A stretch of DNA of 62,364 nucleotides from an uncultured Bacilli bacterium (GTDB taxonomy: Bacteria > Bacillota_I > Bacilli_A > RF39 > UBA660), in NCBI GenBank assembly GCA_934101495.1, contig CAKORG010000004.1:1-62364 (forward strand). The letters are read 5' to 3'. The position numbers and the translations under genes were made by a program. The notes beneath the pieces are model-generated. The model worked only from the letters and a program-made list of their open reading frames with translations, made no database searches and was not told the origin of the DNA. How positions within the stretch are numbered: the stretch's first letter is position 1; every line of letters begins with the position of its first letter. This document shows positions 33,521 to 42,941 of this stretch, piece after piece.

Positions 33521-33558
33521 AAATATTACAAAAGTTATAATTTTGTAATATTTTTTTG
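33521..33558 (+). terminator. Rho-independent terminator
   Basis: A perfect 13-bp stem AAATATTACAAAA (33521-33533) with TTTTGTAATATTT (33541-33553), then T residues. Confidence 0.75.
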
Positions 33559-33793
33559 TTTTAACATTATTTCTTTGAAAAAATGGAAAAATATATAAAA
33601 TTTATAGACAAATAAAGAGAAACGTTATTATGCTGGTTGTGGCTAATATGCAAAAAAAGTAGTCAAGTATTTAATTGATTAAAAAAATAGAAATAATTAT
33701 TGGAGCAAAACGAGTTGATAAAATATATATTATCAGAGTTTTTGTAAAAAATAAATGTAATAATATGAAGAATCTTTTGGTCCAAAATAAAAT

Positions 33794-33822
33794 TTGAAAA
33801 AAATAGAAATGTATGCTATACT
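33794..33822 (+). promoter_or_regulatory. Promoter of FtsK-like gene
   Basis: TTGAAA (33794-33799), a 17-base spacer and extended -10 TGCTATACT (TATACT 33817-33822). Confidence 0.7.
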
Positions 33823-33843
33823 CTCTTTAAAAGAGGTATGAAA

Positions 33844-35508
33844 ATGAAGTTAAGAGTTAATTTAAAAAATAATGAAGATGAATATGATAATTTTGATAAA
33901 AATGATGTGCAAAGAATAATTGTAAAACGTATAAAACTTTATAGATTAATACAAATTTTAACTAATATATCCATGTGCTTATTAGTTTTATCTGGCATAA
34001 ATGATATTTTTGCTACGATTTTTGTTTATGCATTAATCATAAGAATTATTAGTTTTTTATTTATTAAATTAAATCTTATTTATGACATGGACCTTATAAA
34101 CATCAATAAATATTTTATAATTTTGGAGATTTTAAAGAAAATAAGAAAAGCAAATAAAATATGGTTTTCTGCCGATGGTACCGTAGGTAAAAGAAATATT
34201 GATAGAGTATATCTTGATATAAAAGATTCTTCTTCCTTTATTGAAAGTAATATAGGTTTATATTATATACCATTAGTTACTAAAAAACTAATTATTTTAC
34301 CTAATAAATTATTATATATAAATAATAATCAGTATAGATATATTAATTATGAAGATTTAGAAATAGAATTATATACTGTTAAAGTGCTAGAAGATAAAAT
34401 TGAGTATATAGATAGTGAATTAATATCAAGTGATGATAATAATAAGTATTTATATGGTAAAATTAGTATTAAGAGTATAGATTTAGATATTTATATATCA
34501 AATTATCATCTTTTATATAGTATAAGTGAATTAATAAGTAGATATAAATATATTGGTCATAATGAAGAGAAAGTTTTAAAAATTTTTGATAAATTAGAAA
34601 ATAGAAAAAAGACTCAAGAAAAAGAAAAACAAATAGATAATAAGAAAAATAATACTGAAATTACTAATTTTAGACCAGCTTTGGAAAAAGATTATAAAGT
34701 ACCAACTTTAGAAGTGTTAAAAAATCAAGAATCATTTAATATTAAACCATTTATAAAAGAGATAAAAAAGCAAAAAGAAACAATGGTGCCAATTGGTTTA
34801 AAAGAAAACGGAGAACTATATTTAGAAAAAATTAGTGAAATAAAAAATCTTTTAATAGCTGGTACTGTTATGGCTGGAAAAACAACATATTTAAAAACAA
34901 TTATTGATACAATTTTAATGACTAGAAAGCCAAATGAAACAAGGCTTTTACTATATTCCAATGCTTTAGATTTATATGAATATAATGGTATTCCTCATTT
35001 AATAATGCCAGTGTGTGGAAAAGTTAATTTACTAGGTATTAATTTATGTAAAGTTGCTAAAGAAATTGATAAAAGAGTGGATATATTAGGAAAATTTGGA
35101 AAAAGAAATGCTGATGCATATAACAATTTATCTGATAATAAAATGGCTGATATTATAGTTCTAATTGATGATCAAAGTAATTCTATTTTAAATGAAATGG
35201 TCAGAAATCAAATTGAATATATTTCTGTGAATGGCCCTAGAGTAGGTGTTTATATGATAATTGCAACTAATCCAATTTTAAATAATCAAACATTTACTAG
35301 ATATTATTTTCCATCTAGGTTGAGTTTTAGGGTTAATACCAGAGAAATATCCAATTTTGTTATAGGTGATATTAAGGCTAGATACTTATCTAAACCAGGA
35401 GCTGCTTATTACATATCTAACTTTAATACAATTGCTACATATCTTGAAGTTCCTTTTATAAGTGATAGTGATAGCACAAATATTATCGATTATTGGAGAA
35501 ATAATTAA
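33844..35508 (+). CDS. Divergent FtsK/SpoIIIE-type membrane ATPase, 554 aa
   Basis: ATG 33844 (AGAGG 7 bases upstream) is preferred to ATG 33838. Two membrane helices (about 35-80) precede a charged region and a C-terminal FtsK-like motor: NLLIAGTVMAGKTTYLKT (Walker A, 340-348), ETRLLLYSNALDLYEYNGIP, ADIIVLIDDQS (Walker B, about 436-443) and GPRVGVYMIIATNP. True FtsK/SpoIIIE has GTTGSGKS and a DELAD Walker B; here these are GTVMAGKT and IDDQS. The DNA-reading gamma domain is absent. It could be a conjugation-type or type VII secretion-type ATPase or a specialised DNA pump. It has its own promoter and terminator. Confidence 0.7.
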   Translation: MKLRVNLKNNEDEYDNFDKNDVQRIIVKRIKLYRLIQILTNISMCLLVLSGINDIFATIFVYALIIRIISFLFIKLNLIYDMDLININKYFIILEILKKIRKANKIWFSADGTVGKRNIDRVYLDIKDSSSFIESNIGLYYIPLVTKKLIILPNKLLYINNNQYRYINYEDLEIELYTVKVLEDKIEYIDSELISSDDNNKYLYGKISIKSIDLDIYISNYHLLYSISELISRYKYIGHNEEKVLKIFDKLENRKKTQEKEKQIDNKKNNTEITNFRPALEKDYKVPTLEVLKNQESFNIKPFIKEIKKQKETMVPIGLKENGELYLEKISEIKNLLIAGTVMAGKTTYLKTIIDTILMTRKPNETRLLLYSNALDLYEYNGIPHLIMPVCGKVNLLGINLCKVAKEIDKRVDILGKFGKRNADAYNNLSDNKMADIIVLIDDQSNSILNEMVRNQIEYISVNGPRVGVYMIIATNPILNNQTFTRYYFPSRLSFRVNTREISNFVIGDIKARYLSKPGAAYYISNFNTIATYLEVPFISDSDSTNIIDYWRNN

Positions 35509-35550
35509 AATTTTTGTGTAAAAAGAGAAGAACAAAAATTGTTTTTCTTT
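35509..35550 (+). terminator. Terminator of FtsK-like gene
   Basis: AATTTTTGT (35509-35517) pairs with ACAAAAATT (35532-35540), then a T-rich tract. Confidence 0.65.
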
Positions 35551-35598
35551 TATTTTCTTTAAAATTAGTTTATAATAATAGTACGAAGGGAAGATAGT

Positions 35599-36645
35599 AT
35601 GAATTTAGTGGTAAATAATCATAATGTGTTTTTAATCGTTTTTGTTACATTTTTAGTTAGTGTACTTTTAGTACCAATAGTTAAAAAAGTTGCAGAACAT
35701 GTTGGTGCGATGGATGTACCAAATGCTAGAAAGGTACATAAAAAACCTATGCCTAGGTTAGGGGGACTTGCAATTTATATTGCTTTCTTATTTGGTTATA
35801 TTTTATATGGACAAATAAGTACTCAGATGATTTCTATTTTAATTGGTAGTTTTTTGCTTATAATAGTTGGTATATTTGACGATATAAATTCTGTTCCAGC
35901 TAAATACAAGTTTTTAGTGCAAACTATAGCTGCATCAATAGTGGTAGTATATGGTAAACTTGGTTTTTCTGAATTAACTATCTTAGGTTTATCTTTTCAT
36001 TTTCCAATGATTATAAATGATATACTTGCAATATTTTTTATAGTTGCAATTACAAATGCTATTAATTTAATTGATGGTTTAGATGGGCTTTCTAGTGGAA
36101 TAAGTGCCATTTATTTCTTAACAATTGCTGTCATAGCTTTAATTACTAATAAGCTTGGTGGAATTGACATAATACTTTCACTTATAATGCTTGGAGCAAC
36201 TCTTGGATTTTTATTTCATAACTTTCCACCAGCTAAAATATTTATGGGTGATACTGGTAGTCTATTCTTAGGTTTTATGATTTCAGTTATAGCATTACTT
36301 GGTTACAAAGTTACGACATTTACATCACTTGTTGTGCCTATTGTGGTTTTAGCTATTCCAATATTTGATACATTATTTGCAATATTAAGAAGAATTTTAA
36401 AAGGTCAAAGTGTTGCAGTTGCTGACAAAGAACATTTTCATCATCAACTTCTTAAAATGAAATATAGTCCAGTTGCAAGTATTTTAATTATTTATGCAAT
36501 TGATATAGCTTTTGCAGTTGTATCAATACTTTATGTGCTTGGTGATAATCAATTTGCAATTGCAATCTATGTTGTTTTAATGATATTACTTTTGTTTATA
36601 GTACTTAGAACTGATATATTATTTGAACATAAGAAGAAAAAGTAA
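35599..36645 (+). CDS. tagO: Undecaprenyl-phosphate GlcNAc-1-phosphate transferase (TagO/WecA family)
   Basis: A 348-aa polytopic enzyme of the MraY/WecA superfamily. Signatures are KVHKKPMPRLGGLAIY, VGIFDDINSVPAKYKF (catalytic Asp pair), NAINLIDGLDGLSSG, FMGDTGSLFLGF and HFHHQLLK (the His motif typical of GlcNAc-specific members). It makes undecaprenyl-PP-GlcNAc, the first step of wall teichoic acid synthesis. A TATAAT at 35571 provides a -10. It opens the wall-polymer locus. Confidence 0.93.
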   Translation: MNLVVNNHNVFLIVFVTFLVSVLLVPIVKKVAEHVGAMDVPNARKVHKKPMPRLGGLAIYIAFLFGYILYGQISTQMISILIGSFLLIIVGIFDDINSVPAKYKFLVQTIAASIVVVYGKLGFSELTILGLSFHFPMIINDILAIFFIVAITNAINLIDGLDGLSSGISAIYFLTIAVIALITNKLGGIDIILSLIMLGATLGFLFHNFPPAKIFMGDTGSLFLGFMISVIALLGYKVTTFTSLVVPIVVLAIPIFDTLFAILRRILKGQSVAVADKEHFHHQLLKMKYSPVASILIIYAIDIAFAVVSILYVLGDNQFAIAIYVVLMILLLFIVLRTDILFEHKKKK

Positions 36646-36656
36646 TTTTTAATTAT

Positions 36657-36678
36657 ACTGCATTATGCAGTTTTTTTA
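36657..36678 (+). terminator. Terminator of tagO
   Basis: ACTGCA-TTA-TGCAGT followed by TTTTTTTA. Confidence 0.65.
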
Positions 36679-36805
36679 TTATTTTTTAAAATTTTTTGTT
36701 GATTACGTATGTGTTTTAAATTTTAGAAAAGCTTTGTTGCATAATTGTTTAATTTCATGTTATAATTGTTTTACAAAAGATTTTAAGTTTTTTGTGGAGG
36801 TAAAA

Positions 36806-37519
36806 ATGATTTATGGAGAAATTTTAGCCGGAGGTTCCGGTACAAGAATGGGCAATACTGAAATGCCTAAACAATTTTTAATGTTAGGGGATAGACCAAT
36901 TATTATTCATACAATTGAACAATTTTTGATTAATCAATCTTTTTCTAAAATAATTGTTTGCTGTCCTAAAGAATGGGTTAGTTATACTGAAGATTTATTG
37001 GAAAAATATAATATTGATACTAATAGAGTCGAAATTACTGTTGGTGGTGCTACAAGAAATGAAACAATTATAAATGGCTGTAAGTTAATTGAAGATAAAT
37101 ATGGGTTAACTGATAAAGATATAGTTGTTACTCATGATGCAGTTAGACCATTTGTTAATCAAAGAATACTTGATGACAATATTAAACTTGCCAAAAAGTT
37201 TGCTGCTGTTGATACAGCTATATCTGCAACAGACACGATTGTATATTCTAAAGATGGCAAATTAGTAAATGATATACCAAATAGAAAGGAATGTTATCAA
37301 GGTCAAACACCACAAACATTTAATATTAAAAAGTTAATGACATTGTTTAATTCCTTAACACCAAAAGAAAAAGAAATATTGACCGATGGATGTAAAATAT
37401 TTTCATTAAATGGCGAATCTGTTGGACTTGTTGATGGAGAAGTATATAATATAAAATTAACAACTTTATATGATCTAAAAATAGCTAGAGCGATATTAAT
37501 GGAGAAGGATGAGAAATGA
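36806..37519 (+). CDS. tarI: Ribitol-5-phosphate cytidylyltransferase (TarI/IspD family)
   Basis: 237 aa from ATG 36806, fixed by GGAGG; the upstream in-frame extension has no Shine-Dalgarno. It has the nucleotidyltransferase motif ILAGGSGTRMGNTEMPKQFL, GGATRNETI, VTHDAVRPFV and CYQGQTPQTFN. IspD is similar, but the overlap (4 bases) with a TarJ-like dehydrogenase identifies TarI, which makes CDP-ribitol for poly(ribitol phosphate) wall teichoic acid. Confidence 0.88.
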   Translation: MIYGEILAGGSGTRMGNTEMPKQFLMLGDRPIIIHTIEQFLINQSFSKIIVCCPKEWVSYTEDLLEKYNIDTNRVEITVGGATRNETIINGCKLIEDKYGLTDKDIVVTHDAVRPFVNQRILDDNIKLAKKFAAVDTAISATDTIVYSKDGKLVNDIPNRKECYQGQTPQTFNIKKLMTLFNSLTPKEKEILTDGCKIFSLNGESVGLVDGEVYNIKLTTLYDLKIARAILMEKDEK

Positions 37520-38535
37520 TAGTACAATCTTATAGGTTATTTTCTCCTAGGCAAATAAGAACGGATTTTGTGGATTTATCACTTCCAACAGATAATGTAC
37601 TTGTAAGGCCAGCGTATCTATCTATTTGCGCAGCTGATCAACGATATTATCAAGGAAAAAGATCACCAGAAGTTCTTGCTAAAAAGTTACCAATGGCGTT
37701 AATTCATGAATGTGTTGGTAAAGTAGTATATGACCCTAAAGGTGAATTTAAACCAGGAGATTCTGTTGTTTTAATACCTAATACTCCAAGAGAAACAGAC
37801 TCGTTTATTAAAGAAAATTATTTAAGAAGTAGTTTGTTTAAGTCGAGCGGTTGTGACGGATTTATGCAAAGTGTTATAGATATTGAAAGAACTAGAATAA
37901 TAAAATATACTAAAATAGAAGACAGAGTTGCTGTTTTATTAGAATTATTAAGTGTTGCAATGAATGCTCTTGAGCATTTTGAAGGATATAGTCATTTAAA
38001 AAAACAAACTATAGGTGTTTGGGGAGATGGTAGTGTTGGATTTGTTACAGCACTTGTTTTGAAAAAAACATTTCCTAATGCTAAAATAATAGTATTTGGA
38101 AATAGATATGAAAAATTACATTACTTTCAATTTGCAGATGAAGTATACCAAATTTCAGAAATTCCAGAAAGTATAAATGTAGATCATGCTTTTGAATGTG
38201 TTGGAGGCTCTAAAGCTGAAGATGCAATAAATCAAATAATTGATTTAATTAATCCACAAGGAAGTATCGCCCTAATGGGAGTAAGTGAAAATAACGTTCC
38301 AATTAATACACGAATGGTTCTTGAAAAAGGTTTATCTTTGCTAGGTAATAGCAGAAGTGGCTATGAAGACTTTGATGCTGCAATTAAGTTTATCGAAGAA
38401 AATGATGATGTTGCTCAATATTTAAGTACTATCATATCTGATGAAATTGAAATAAAAAAAGTTAATGATGTACATGTGGCATTTCAAAATGATTTAAGTA
38501 ATAATTTTAAAACTATAATGAAATGGAAAATTTAA
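37516..38535 (+). CDS. tarJ: Ribulose-5-phosphate reductase TarJ (alcohol dehydrogenase family)
   Basis: A 339-aa medium-chain dehydrogenase. A GroES-like N-terminal domain (SICAADQRYYQGKRSPEVL, ALIHECVGKVVYDPKGEFKP) is followed by a Rossmann domain (VWGDGSVGFVTALVLKKTF). The text closely matches TarJ rather than generic dehydrogenases. It supplies ribitol-5-phosphate to TarI, whose gene it overlaps. Confidence 0.9.
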   Translation: MIVQSYRLFSPRQIRTDFVDLSLPTDNVLVRPAYLSICAADQRYYQGKRSPEVLAKKLPMALIHECVGKVVYDPKGEFKPGDSVVLIPNTPRETDSFIKENYLRSSLFKSSGCDGFMQSVIDIERTRIIKYTKIEDRVAVLLELLSVAMNALEHFEGYSHLKKQTIGVWGDGSVGFVTALVLKKTFPNAKIIVFGNRYEKLHYFQFADEVYQISEIPESINVDHAFECVGGSKAEDAINQIIDLINPQGSIALMGVSENNVPINTRMVLEKGLSLLGNSRSGYEDFDAAIKFIEENDDVAQYLSTIISDEIEIKKVNDVHVAFQNDLSNNFKTIMKWKI

Positions 38536-38568
38536 TGAATAATATTTCTATTATTTGAGTTATTTACG

Positions 38569-38600
38569 TAAAAACAGGTGAAAAAACTGTTTTTACTTTT
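38569..38600 (+). terminator. Terminator of tarIJ
   Basis: TAAAAACAG (38569-38577) pairs with CTGTTTTTA (38587-38595), then CTTTT; the T-run is interrupted. Confidence 0.5.
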
Positions 38601-38740
38601 AATATTGTTAAAAATAGTTTATAATAATATTGCGGAGAAAATTAGATTTCGTATCATTTGTAATGTTTTGAATTTTACAGTATTTTAATTTCAAAATATA
38701 AAATAAAAACAAAAACTAATTAATCTAGGAGTGATAAGTA

Positions 38741-39898
38741 ATGAAAGATAAAATTAGAACTTTTATAAAAAAAATAATGTCTATTTTTAAAATTAAAAAT
38801 GTTATTGTTTTTGAAAGTAATGCTGATTATTCTGATAACTCACGAGCTTTTTATGAATACTTGATTGAAAATAAATATAACAATAAATATAAAATTTATT
38901 GGTTTGTTAATAATCAAAATGATTTTAAAGATAGAGAATGTAAAAATGTTAAATTTCTTACAATGTGGAAAAATGGCAAGCAAAAAACGCTTTTACAATG
39001 GATTAAATATTTTTATATTGTGAAAAATGCAAAATATTTAATCGCTAGTAATCGTCAATTACATAAATTGAATAATAAGACAGTTTCTATAAATATAAAT
39101 CATGGAACACCTCTAAAGAAAATTAAAGATTTAAATATTGTTGCTAAAGATATAGATTTTTATTTAGTTGGTTCTGATTTTTGTATAAATTTAATGAGTG
39201 ATCAATTGAATTTGCCAAAAGAAAAATGTATTTGTGTAGGTAATCCTAGAAATGATATAATTTTCAAAGATTCAAAAACTATAGAAAAAGTAAAAGAGTT
39301 TAGTGGTTATGATAGAATTATCATATGGTTACCAACATTTAGAAAAGCTATGGGTTCTGAAAGAAATGACTCGACTTTGAGTTTTCCTCTTGGTCTTCCA
39401 ATTATATATAGTGAAGAAGAACTACTAAAGTTAAATGAATATTTGAAAAAAAATAATACATTAATATTATTTAAACTTCATCCTCATCAAGATACTACTT
39501 TATTTAAAGCATCTAGTTTATCAAATATAAAAATTTTAACAGATTCTTATTTAATTGAAAAAGATATTGAACTTACTGAATTATTTAAGATTTCTGATGC
39601 CTTAATTACTGATTATTCTGGGGTATATTATGATTATTTATTGCTTGATAATATAATAGGATTTACAGTTGATGATTTTGAAGATTATAAGAATAAAAAG
39701 GGTTTTGTATTTGATAATATTCAAGATTATATGGCTGGTGAAAAAATTAAAAACATTGAAGATTTATATGTGTTTATAGATAATGTAATAAAAAATAATG
39801 ATTTGTATAAAAAAGAAAGAAATGAAATGAAAAATAAATTTAATAAATATTTAGATGCAAAATCTTCAGAAAGGTTGGCAAAATATTTAAAATTATAA
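38741..39898 (+). CDS. CDP-glycerol/ribitol polyol-phosphate transferase (TagF/TarL family)
   Basis: A 385-aa protein with the TagF-type transferase core: ININHGTPLKKIKD (His general base region), FYLVGSDF, VGNPRNDIIF, WLPTFRKAMG, LFKLHPHQD, and ALITDYSGVYYDYLLLD. It polymerises polyol phosphate onto the lipid-linked primer at the cytoplasmic face. The preceding tarIJ pair suggests ribitol phosphate as substrate, i.e. TarK/TarL. Only one such transferase is in the window, so it may serve as both primase and polymerase. AGGAGTGAT lies before the ATG. Confidence 0.88.
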   Translation: MKDKIRTFIKKIMSIFKIKNVIVFESNADYSDNSRAFYEYLIENKYNNKYKIYWFVNNQNDFKDRECKNVKFLTMWKNGKQKTLLQWIKYFYIVKNAKYLIASNRQLHKLNNKTVSININHGTPLKKIKDLNIVAKDIDFYLVGSDFCINLMSDQLNLPKEKCICVGNPRNDIIFKDSKTIEKVKEFSGYDRIIIWLPTFRKAMGSERNDSTLSFPLGLPIIYSEEELLKLNEYLKKNNTLILFKLHPHQDTTLFKASSLSNIKILTDSYLIEKDIELTELFKISDALITDYSGVYYDYLLLDNIIGFTVDDFEDYKNKKGFVFDNIQDYMAGEKIKNIEDLYVFIDNVIKNNDLYKKERNEMKNKFNKYLDAKSSERLAKYLKL

Positions 39899-39911
39899 TT
39901 AAGAAGGTGAA

Positions 39912-41420
39912 ATGTTGAGAACTAAAAACACTTTGAAAACGTTTTTATATGGTATATTTTTTACATCAATTATTGCAATTTTAGGTTTAGTAAAAACTAA
40001 AATTCTTTTGTCATGTTTGGGTGATGAGTATGTTGGTGTTTATCAACTTTTTTACCAAATATATCTTTATTTATCAATAGTTGATGGTGGTATTGGTGCA
40101 AGTGTTACTTATCAATTATATAAACCAATAAGTAGTAATAATACTAAAAAAATTAATAGAATAATTGAAGGCTCTAGAAGATATTTTAATAAAATTGGTA
40201 TTTTTGTAATTTTGCTTGGGCTTCTTATATCGTTTGAAATAATGTTTTTTATAAAAGAAACTACTATTAGTGTATTATATATAAAGGTATGTTTTATATT
40301 ATATATAATTTCTAGTGCTATTTCATATTTTACAATTTCACATGCTTTACTATATGAAGCAGAACAAAAATTATATAAATCAAGTAATTTAAATCATATG
40401 CTTTCTATTGCAGAAAGTATTGTAGCCATTATAATTGCTAAATTGGGTGGTAAATTGTTAATAATTTTAACTTCTTTTGTAATTTTAAGTTTTATTAAAT
40501 GTACTATATTAGTATTACACTCTCGAAAAGATCATAAGTATCTAAAAAGAGTTGATAATCCTGATTTTTCATTTAAAAAAGATGCTAATAGTTTAATTGT
40601 TAATAAAATAAATACTCTTATTTTTGAAAATTCAAATATTTTGATTGTATCAAAGTTTTTGGGCTTAAAAATAGTTATTGTATATAATGCTTATAATCAA
40701 ATTGTAACTATGATTAAACAAATGATTCAAAGGTTAAGTGCTGCTTTATTACCAAGTGTAGGTAATTTATTGGTATCGGAAAAGGAAAAGGCTAGAAATA
40801 TTTTTGTTGAACTTAATTCATTATTATTTTATTTAGCTAATCTTTTAGTAATACCTATTTTCTTTATGCTAACACCTTTTATTGGACTTTGGTATGGAAG
40901 TGAATATGAAAGTACACAATTAGTATGCTTATTATTTTCTATGTTATTATATGTTGAAATCATTAGAATATCATTAGAAACATATGTAAAAGCTGCTGGA
41001 GAATTTAAAAAAATAAAAAATTGCGGTATGTATCAAAGTATTGTTTGTTTATCTCTTTCTTTAATACTTGTAAATAAATTTGGTATAGCAGGAATTTTAT
41101 TTGCAACATTATTTGCTTTTATAACTGGGACATTTATGCAGTATCCAAAAATAATTTGTAAGCAAATAATTAACGATAAGACTAAAAACTATTATTTAAA
41201 AGTTGTTAAATATTTATTGGGGTTATTTATTAGTTTTGGAATAATTTATTTTGTTGATAGTCGTATTTATATTGCATCTTTAATAACTTGGGGATTAAAA
41301 GGTGTATTATTATTTACTATTAATTTTGTAGTTACTAGTTTATATTACTATTTAATTAAAGAAACATATTTTTTTGAAAGAATTAAATTTTTATTAAAAA
41401 AGAAAACTAAATCAAATTAA
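39912..41420 (+). CDS. Oligosaccharide flippase family protein (Wzx/PST-like)
   Basis: 502 aa with about 12-14 membrane helices. The N-terminus (LVKTKILLSCLGDEYVGVYQ) and a later IVYNAYNQIVTMIKQMIQR are typical of polysaccharide transporter/MATE-like flippases. It likely moves a lipid-linked repeat unit across the membrane. It is 13 bases after the TagF-like gene (AAGAAGGTG Shine-Dalgarno), hence in the same operon. A flippase plus the polymerase-like gene that follows indicates a Wzx/Wzy-type glycopolymer in addition to teichoic acid. Confidence 0.85.
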   Translation: MLRTKNTLKTFLYGIFFTSIIAILGLVKTKILLSCLGDEYVGVYQLFYQIYLYLSIVDGGIGASVTYQLYKPISSNNTKKINRIIEGSRRYFNKIGIFVILLGLLISFEIMFFIKETTISVLYIKVCFILYIISSAISYFTISHALLYEAEQKLYKSSNLNHMLSIAESIVAIIIAKLGGKLLIILTSFVILSFIKCTILVLHSRKDHKYLKRVDNPDFSFKKDANSLIVNKINTLIFENSNILIVSKFLGLKIVIVYNAYNQIVTMIKQMIQRLSAALLPSVGNLLVSEKEKARNIFVELNSLLFYLANLLVIPIFFMLTPFIGLWYGSEYESTQLVCLLFSMLLYVEIIRISLETYVKAAGEFKKIKNCGMYQSIVCLSLSLILVNKFGIAGILFATLFAFITGTFMQYPKIICKQIINDKTKNYYLKVVKYLLGLFISFGIIYFVDSRIYIASLITWGLKGVLLFTINFVVTSLYYYLIKETYFFERIKFLLKKKTKSN

Positions 41421-41438
41421 AAATCATTTGTATTTAGG

Positions 41439-41467
41439 TTGCTAAAAATTTTTAAATATAGTATAAT
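41439..41467 (+). promoter_or_regulatory. Internal promoter of the glycopolymer genes
   Basis: TTGCTA (41439-41444), a 17-base spacer and TATAAT (41462-41467). Confidence 0.6.
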
Positions 41468-41504
41468 GGGAATGCTATTGTTAGCTAAGTTGAGGAGTGT
41501 TATA

Positions 41505-42941
41505 ATGAAGAAAAGTGAAAGGTTTATATATTTTTATTTTCTACTTTTGCCAATTATTGATTTATTTACGTCTTTAATGACTAGATTTACAAATATTAGT
41601 ATAACTCCTGGAATAATTTTTAAAGGAATAACTTTAATTGGTTGTATAGTGTATTTATTCTTTTTCAGTAAAAGTAAATATAAAAGAAAATCGATTGTTT
41701 ATCTATTTATTTTGCTTTTTTTTGGCATAATATATTTTTTTAGTAAGAATTATGAATATAGTTTAAATATTATTTTTACTGAATTGAAGTACGCTTTTAA
41801 ATATTTTTATTTTCCAGTTGTTTTGTGTGGAATGCTAAATATATTTGATGATTTTGAAATTTCTAAGAAGTTAATTGTTAAAATATTAGTTTCTAATACT
41901 ATTATTTATACAGTTTTAATGATTGTTCCATACATTACTTCAACTGGATTTAATTCCTATGACATGTACTGGATATATAAAGGTGAAACTGGATGGTTTT
42001 ACTCTGCAAATGAAACTGGGGCTATTTTAACTTTATTGTCAATTTCAATTTATTTTATATTAAATTATAGAAATAAAATATATTTACCAATTATTTTTCT
42101 TTTAATGATATCATTATCAATTATTGGCACAAAGGTCAGCTTTATTGGTTTAATAATAATGACAATTCTTTGTTTGGTGGCAACATTACTTAATCAAAAG
42201 AAAAATATCATTAAACCTTGTATTCTTGTTATTGTTTTTTTAGTAGCATCTCTGTTTTTCTCTCCAACATTTGATAATTTTATGTCATTAAAGGATAATT
42301 CTAATGATAATAATCAAATAACGGATAACAAAAATAATACGAAAAATGATAATAAGAATAATTCTGATAATAATACAAATAAAGCAGATTCAAATAATAA
42401 TAATAATAAAGATTCAAATAATAATAAAGATTCAAATAGCAATATTAGTGATAATATTAAAGAAGATACAAAGAAAAAACTTAAAAAACTTGAAGATTTT
42501 ATTCCTATAAGTTTTATAACTGATAATTTAAAATTTATTTTAAGTAATCGAGATGTATTTTTGCTTGACAATTTAAATGTTTATATTAGTTCTAATATGG
42601 AAGATAAAATATTTGGTTTAGGCTGGGAAGAGAGACCTGATATAGATTATACTTTTTCAAAAAAGATAATCGAAATAGATGTTGCGGATATTTTTATTCA
42701 TTATGGTATTGTAGGTTTTTTAATTTATTTTTTACCATTATTATATTGTTTTATTTTAGGCATTAAAAATATTAAATTTTTTAACAATGAGTCATGGTTA
42801 GCATTATTAACATTTATGTTACAGATTGGTATTTCTTTGTTGGCTGGTCATATTTTATCAGCTCCTACAGTTTCTATATATTTAATTTTGATGGTAGGTT
42901 TAACCATGGTTACAGTACGAGATAATAAGGAGTTAGAATGA
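41505..42941 (+). CDS. O-antigen ligase/polymerase-like (Wzy) membrane protein, 478 aa
   Basis: GAGGAGTG fixes ATG 41505. Around ten membrane helices are followed by one large external loop (about residues 260-345) and two or three terminal helices, the layout of Wzy polymerases and O-antigen ligases. The loop begins with an extreme Asn/Asp/Lys/Ser low-complexity stretch of about 50 residues (42295-42455) built on AAT/AAA/GAT codons. The assignment rests on topology and context (flippase before, glycosyltransferases after), as this family is poorly conserved. Its TGA stop overlaps the next start. Confidence 0.65.
   Translation: MKKSERFIYFYFLLLPIIDLFTSLMTRFTNISITPGIIFKGITLIGCIVYLFFFSKSKYKRKSIVYLFILLFFGIIYFFSKNYEYSLNIIFTELKYAFKYFYFPVVLCGMLNIFDDFEISKKLIVKILVSNTIIYTVLMIVPYITSTGFNSYDMYWIYKGETGWFYSANETGAILTLLSISIYFILNYRNKIYLPIIFLLMISLSIIGTKVSFIGLIIMTILCLVATLLNQKKNIIKPCILVIVFLVASLFFSPTFDNFMSLKDNSNDNNQITDNKNNTKNDNKNNSDNNTNKADSNNNNNKDSNNNKDSNSNISDNIKEDTKKKLKKLEDFIPISFITDNLKFILSNRDVFLLDNLNVYISSNMEDKIFGLGWEERPDIDYTFSKKIIEIDVADIFIHYGIVGFLIYFLPLLYCFILGIKNIKFFNNESWLALLTFMLQIGISLLAGHILSAPTVSIYLILMVGLTMVTVRDNKELE

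Larger units (their letters stand above)
33375..33843 (+). other. Intergenic region with hairpins and possible gene remnants
   Basis: There is no convincing gene. An 8-bp hairpin ATTAGATA/TATCTAAT (about 33482-33500) and a strong terminator (33521-33558) lie here. A 20-codon ORF (33426-33488) and scraps of coding-like sequence at 33620-33760 may be degenerate. The promoter of the FtsK-like gene lies at the right end. Confidence 0.4.

Noticed and set aside
36665..36805. N-terminal extension of tarI
   Set aside because: It overlaps the tagO terminator and lacks a ribosome-binding site; GGAGG before 36806 marks the true start.
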